From Cryptomeria japonica (taxonomy: Eukaryota > Streptophyta > Pinopsida > Cupressales > Cupressaceae): a stretch of DNA of 64,000 bases. Shown here piece after piece: positions 59,985 through 64,000 of the stretch (the first letter of the stretch is position 1; each line of letters starts with the position of its first letter). The stretch covers positions 603,880,709 through 603,944,708 of the forward strand of contig NC_081413.1 of the NCBI RefSeq assembly GCF_030272615.1, written 5' to 3'. The translations under genes and the position numbers were made by a program. The notes under the pieces are model-generated. The model was not told the DNA's origin, ran no database searches, and worked only from the letters and a program-made list of their open reading frames with translations.

Positions 59985-61007
59985 CTACAGTCCAATGAAG
60001 AACTTAATCTCCCCTATGAGTGCCATCTCAAATTCTTTCTTCATCTCATCAGCAAACTCATGACTCATCTTGTCATCTCCACCAAAGATAACATCATCAA
60101 CAAAAATGTCATAGATCAGGATCTGATCTCCTTCAGGCTTCAAGTAGATATCACTATCTTCACTTGTTCTCTCAAATCCAATCTTCACAAGATGGGAATG
60201 TAGACATTCATACCATGCTCTGGGTGCCTGCTTTAGACCATATAAGGCTTTATGTAGCCTGCACACCATATCACTATCTTCAGATAGGGAAAACCCATCT
60301 GGTTTCTCTATACACACCTCCTCTTCAAGTACACCATTTAGGAATGCAAATTTTACATCCATTTGATATACCTTGAATCCTTTAAAAGCTACATATGCAA
60401 GAAGCATACGAACTCCTTCCAATCTGGCTAGAGGAGCAAAGGTTTCTCCATAGTCTTCTCCTTCTTCTTGAGCATATCCTTTGCACACCAATCTGGCTTT
60501 GTTCCTAATCATTGTGCCATCCTCATTCAGCTTGTTTTTGAACACCCATTTGGTGCCAATGACATTTTTATGCTCCGGTCTAGGTACCAAGGACCATGTA
60601 CCATTTTTCTCTATCTGGTCAAGTTCCTCTTCCATTGCCTTGATCCAGTCTTCATCTTTATGAGCCTCTTTGAATGATTTAGGTTCAAATTCAGAGATCA
60701 TACATGAGTTTTCTCTAATCTTCCTTCTTGTAAGGATTCCTACATTCTTATATCCTATGATCTGCTTAGGATCATGATTCAGCTTGACATACCAAAGAAT
60801 AGTCTTGACTGGTTCTTCTTGCTTTTCCTCTTCATCCTCATCTTCATCAGCATCAGCATTCACCGGTTTAGGAACACTGTTACTGGTACTTGGTTGACTG
60901 ACAACCGGTTCCCAGAAGGCTACAACGAGTTCATTTACTGCTTTCTTACTGTTGGTTTCCTTCGATTTCTCAGAGGTTTCATCAACTATCACATTGATCC
61001 TTTCCAT
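59985..61007 (-). pseudogene. Copia (57-63 kb) linker and reverse transcriptase
   Basis: An open stretch of 340 codons. An acidic linker ([14 protein letters not shown]) leads to [72 protein letters not shown] and [15 protein letters not shown]. The catalytic box is [15 protein letters not shown]. The copia order is complete and has no internal stop. It ends with a TAG at 59982-59984 in IGL-IQQ, where the family often has Gln. Confidence 0.92.
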
Positions 61008-61010
61008 AAT

Positions 61011-61832
61011 TCTCTAAGTCCTATTGTTGAAACACTTGAGAACTTTACTCTTGGTGGAATATCCTAGGAATATTCCCTCATCACATTTAGCTTCAAACTT
61101 GCCTTGATGTTCATTCCTCTTGATGTAACATTTGCTACCAAGTACTCTAAAGTAGCTAACCACAGGTGTCTTAACGGTCCAATACTCATAAGGAGTTTTA
61201 TCCTTACCTTTCTTGATGAGTACCTGGTTCATTATGTAGGCTACAATGCTTACTGCTTCTCTCCAAAAGGTGTGAGCTACCTTTCCTCGAATCAACATGG
61301 TTCTAGTTGCTTCAACCACAATCCAGTTATTCCTCTCTATTGGGCCATTCTGTTGTGGAGTCTGGGAGGCAGACAGTTGCCTCTTGATGCTAAATTCTTC
61401 ACAATACTTGTTGAATTCACTAGAAGTGAATTCCCCTCCTTGATCAATTCTGAGGCACTTGATCATTTTACCACTTTCCTTCTCCACTAATGTTCTAAAA
61501 GCTTTGAACTTCACAAAGGCTTCAAACTTGTCTTTCAAGAATGTGACCCACATCATTCTTGATCAGTCATCAGTGAGAATCATAAAGTACCTATCACCCT
61601 ACACACTTCTATTTTTCATAGGACCACACAAATCAGTATTCACAAGATCAAGCAAGTTGTCAGCAGTGAAAGATTTACCTTTAATGGTGGAGGAAGACAT
61701 TTTCCCCAATTGACACTCTCTGCACAAGGTATTATCTGGTTTGCTTAGCACTGGCAACCCTCGAACTGCCTTGATCTTACTAGCCTTTGCAATGTTATCA
61801 AAGTTTACATGGCAGATTCTCCTATGCCATAT
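61011..61832 (-). pseudogene. Copia (57-63 kb) integrase
   Basis: The zinc-binding part reads WHRRICHVNFDNIAK and CRECQLGKMSSSTIKG. The core has NTDLCGPMKNRSV (Asp), LRIDQGGEFTSSEFN (Asp) and TPQQNGPIERNN (Glu), so all three acidic residues are kept. Then follow RVLGSKCYIKRNEHQGKFEA and GIFLGYSTKSKVLKCFNNRT. In-frame stops are near 61833, 61598, 61560 and 61012. The first two and the last are TAG. Confidence 0.9.
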
Positions 61833-62480
61833 CTAGCTATCATCAAATTTAGCCATAAGACATGTACTTATATTTGCATTTAGCTGAAATAGGTTACCTT
61901 TGGTCTGCATACCGGTAGCCACAATTTCACAATTCTTTCCTTTGATTCTGCACACTCCATTCTTGAATTCTAGAGTGAGACCATTGTCATTCAGCTGGGC
62001 AACACTCAGAAGGTTGTGTCTGAGACCATCAACCCAATACACATTGTCAACACTACTCTTTCCATTCAGAGAGATGGACATTTTTCCTTTAACCATACAT
62101 GGTGCATCATTGCCAAAATGAACCACACCACCATCATACTCTTCCAAGGATAGAAACTTGCTCCGGTCACTAGTCATATGGTGAGAACAACCAATATCAA
62201 TAATCCACTCATTGGAATTATCAAAGCGAGAGACAAGAGCCTTCTTGTCTGACACATCGTCTTTTACACCAACAAACACAATTTCTTCATTTTCTTCATC
62301 TTTTGATTCCTCATCTGTCACACCTTCATCAACTACAACAAAATAGTTTCTCCGGTTTCTTCCTTTGAATTTCTTGAATCTTTCCGGTTTATCGTTGTTG
62401 TCACTATTATGATAGTTCATGGCAATATGTCCTATCTGGTTACAAGGAAAACATTTCAAAGGGAGCTTACCTCTGTATAA
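61833..62480 (-). pseudogene. Copia (57-63 kb) zinc knuckle and protease, N-terminally truncated
   Basis: The frame starts at the junction with the LTR remnant and reads LPLKCFPCNQIGHIAMNYH, a CX2CX4HX4C knuckle whose last Cys is Tyr. The protease has EWIIDIGCSHHMTSDRSKFL (Ile for Ser in the DSG triad), then NLLSVAQLNDNGLTLEF. The rest of gag is missing: the LTR remnant begins at 62482. It ends with a TAG at 61833 just before IWHRR, where the family has Trp. Confidence 0.88.
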
Positions 62481-62481
62481 T

Positions 62482-63043
62482 CAATTCAAATGGTTCAATC
62501 CTAACCGTTGAACATATTGCATTAAATGCAATAGATCTTGAATAAATCTCAAGACATTCTCCATCGTTCATTATCCACCGATTTCATGGCAGCTAATAAT
62601 CCATCATACGTTTTCACCGTTTACAAACTTCGCACATTCCCGACATAGATAGGGATAGTCTTCTTCATGCAAGATCCTTCATGCGCACAAGGCTGACGTG
62701 GCAACATGATTCGTTCTTTGTTATATTGCTAACTCATAACACAAAGATCACTGATTGAGTCACACAAGTTTCAGGTACTCCAATCGGAAATCCTGAAGTG
62801 GAAACTACCTACCAACTGGTAGTCATACAATTCTTCCATGTGTTGGTTCCCATAACTACATGCCGGTTCACCTTGACATGCTAGTTCACCTTGAACAAAT
62901 ATACCACTCCACTTATATACCGCTTCACTTTGGCATATATACCAGTTCTCACATATGTTGGTTCTCTCTTCATATCACATTTTGACATCGATGACAACAT
63001 ACAATATCATCATGTCCTTATACCAGTTCACATAATGCCAACA
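62482..63043 (-). repeat. Copia (57-63 kb) 5' LTR remnant
   Basis: The 562 bp match 58345-58906 of the other LTR without net gaps. The remaining part of this LTR (about 980 bp), the primer binding site and the front of gag are absent, so one deletion joined the LTR to the zinc knuckle near 62480. Confidence 0.88.
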
Positions 63044-64000
63044 AAAAATACCCTTTTATAGATCTATAAGTGAATTTTCCAAAATATATATCTTTTAATA
63101 TTTTAATTATTTTTAATATTTAATATTTTATTTTTATTGAAAGTAGGTCATCAACACTAAAATATAAGGTTGATTATCTTGTCAAGGAAAAATACCAAAA
63201 TTTATTTAAAATTTTTGGAAAAAATATGATGCAGTAGAGAAAAGAATCTATGTCAAGATGATATAATTGTTTTCTAATTTGGATAAGTAATTAAGAAAAA
63301 AGCTGGTGGCAATTAGAAAGAGTCCTATTTTAGCACAGGCAACTTTTTGTATTTATTAAATAATATATATTATAAAAAATAGTAAAGAATATATCCATTC
63401 TCTAAAGTTTCAGGTTATCAACATACACAAAAAAATGGAAGAAAAAAAGGTTAAATTTACTAAAAAAAGTGTGCTAGCTTGTGTAGCTTCAATTTTAGCA
63501 TTTTATAAACAACTAAATTATAGCGTTTACTTTATTAAAAACTACATTCAAATGTTTTTTTAATTTTTTGTTAAAATTACAAACATAAAATAGATAAAAG
63601 AATATAAATTATATTAAGTTACATCATTTGAAAATTCAAAACATATATTTCACTTTCCATTGATTTAATTTAAAAAGTTGAATCAACATTGACCATTTCC
63701 TTTATAAAAGTCTAGCATTTACAGCTTGGCCCTAAGGTTAAGGCCAAAAATGATTCAGTACAAAACTAATTTTTAAAGGAAGGTATATCCGGTTAGTAGA
63801 GAACTACAATGAGGCATTGTTTCATAGAGGAGCAAAACTAAAAAGGTGAAGATAGGAATGACTTGCAAAACAAGGCCACATAGAGAGATGGTGAAAACAA
63901 GTAAAAGTAAGAAGTACCCAGGGATGAAAAGGAGAGAACAAATTATTTTGACAAATAAAGCCAAATTGAATTTAAGGTCAAATCCTAATTGGCCTACTCA

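Larger units (their letters stand above)
57368..63043 (-). mobile_element. Ty1/copia element in tandem copy 3, with one damaged end
   Basis: It is flanked by AAAAA (57363-57367 and 63044-63048) within a target whose empty form is seen in copies 1 and 2. On the minus strand the order is shortened 5' LTR, zinc knuckle, protease, integrase, RT, RNase H, polypurine tract CCAAAGGGGGAGAT, 3' LTR. All of pol from 62480 to 59163 lies in a single frame with six stops. The two LTRs differ at about 53 of 562 comparable sites (about 91 percent alike), so it is the most diverged LTR pair of the three insertions I could compare. Confidence 0.88.
57121..64000. repeat. Tandem segment copy 3 (left end shortened, split by copia, runs off the window)
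   Basis: After 57120 the match resumes not at the unit start but at the place equal to 54481 in copy 2 (TCAACATAAG at 57128), so about 1.27 kb including the LINE part is missing. It runs to 57367, is interrupted by the copia element, continues at 63044 and reaches the window end at a place equal to about 55680 in copy 2. Confidence 0.82.

Overview
The window reads as plant nuclear DNA from a large, repeat-rich genome. It is AT-rich, holds one spliced host gene of plant laccase type, and is otherwise filled with nested and decayed Ty1/copia elements, LINE fragments, solo LTRs and non-autonomous LTR elements. The LINE types and the density of old copia copies would suit a gymnosperm (a conifer is my guess), but nothing here proves the species. 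I see no tRNA, rRNA or CRISPR locus and no intact host gene.

Layout. 1-4.7 kb: a decayed LINE reverse transcriptase (+) split by a second LINE ORF1 fragment (-) with a visible target duplication. 5.4-6.7 kb: copia remnants (-) around a 503-bp solo LTR. 6.7-17.8 kb: a head-to-tail copia array, LTR-internal-LTR-internal-LTR-partial internal, whose first two copies share five stop codons. 18.5-20.1 kb: a short non-autonomous LTR element (TRIM-like) that also shows shared-LTR structure. 20.1-23.5 kb: no gene, with very little C on the + strand. 23.5-26.6 kb: a LINE 3' tail, a LINE RNase H remnant and a broken reading frame with an unfamiliar N-terminal domain.

27.27-38.57 kb: a laccase gene (+) whose six exons can be joined to about 567 codons. 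Intron 2 was 73 bp before a 5.2-kb copia element landed in it in antisense. The last exon is split by a 1.76-kb non-autonomous LTR element that carries its own non-retroviral reading frame (37.3-38.2 kb). The gene also has AA where the intron 1 acceptor AG should be, and a TGA where the family usually has Trp after the HCH copper motif. It is a pseudogene.

39.5-44.6 kb: a copia reverse transcriptase remnant (-) split by about 4 kb of LINE-type sequence (+) whose two ends share a hairpin and a tail motif with the element at 26.5 kb. 46-48.2 kb: LINE RNase H (-) and LINE ORF1 (+) remnants. 47.4-64 kb: three copies of a tandem unit of about 3.9 kb. Copy 1 was later split by a 1.9-kb solo LTR. 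Copy 3 was split by a copia element (-) that keeps almost its whole pol in one frame with six stops and has lost part of one LTR together with the front of gag.

The most novel items are the compact LTR element with a private ORF in the last laccase exon, the copia array whose shared nonsense codons show that a dead copy was amplified, and the shared 3' hairpin of the LINE-type elements.
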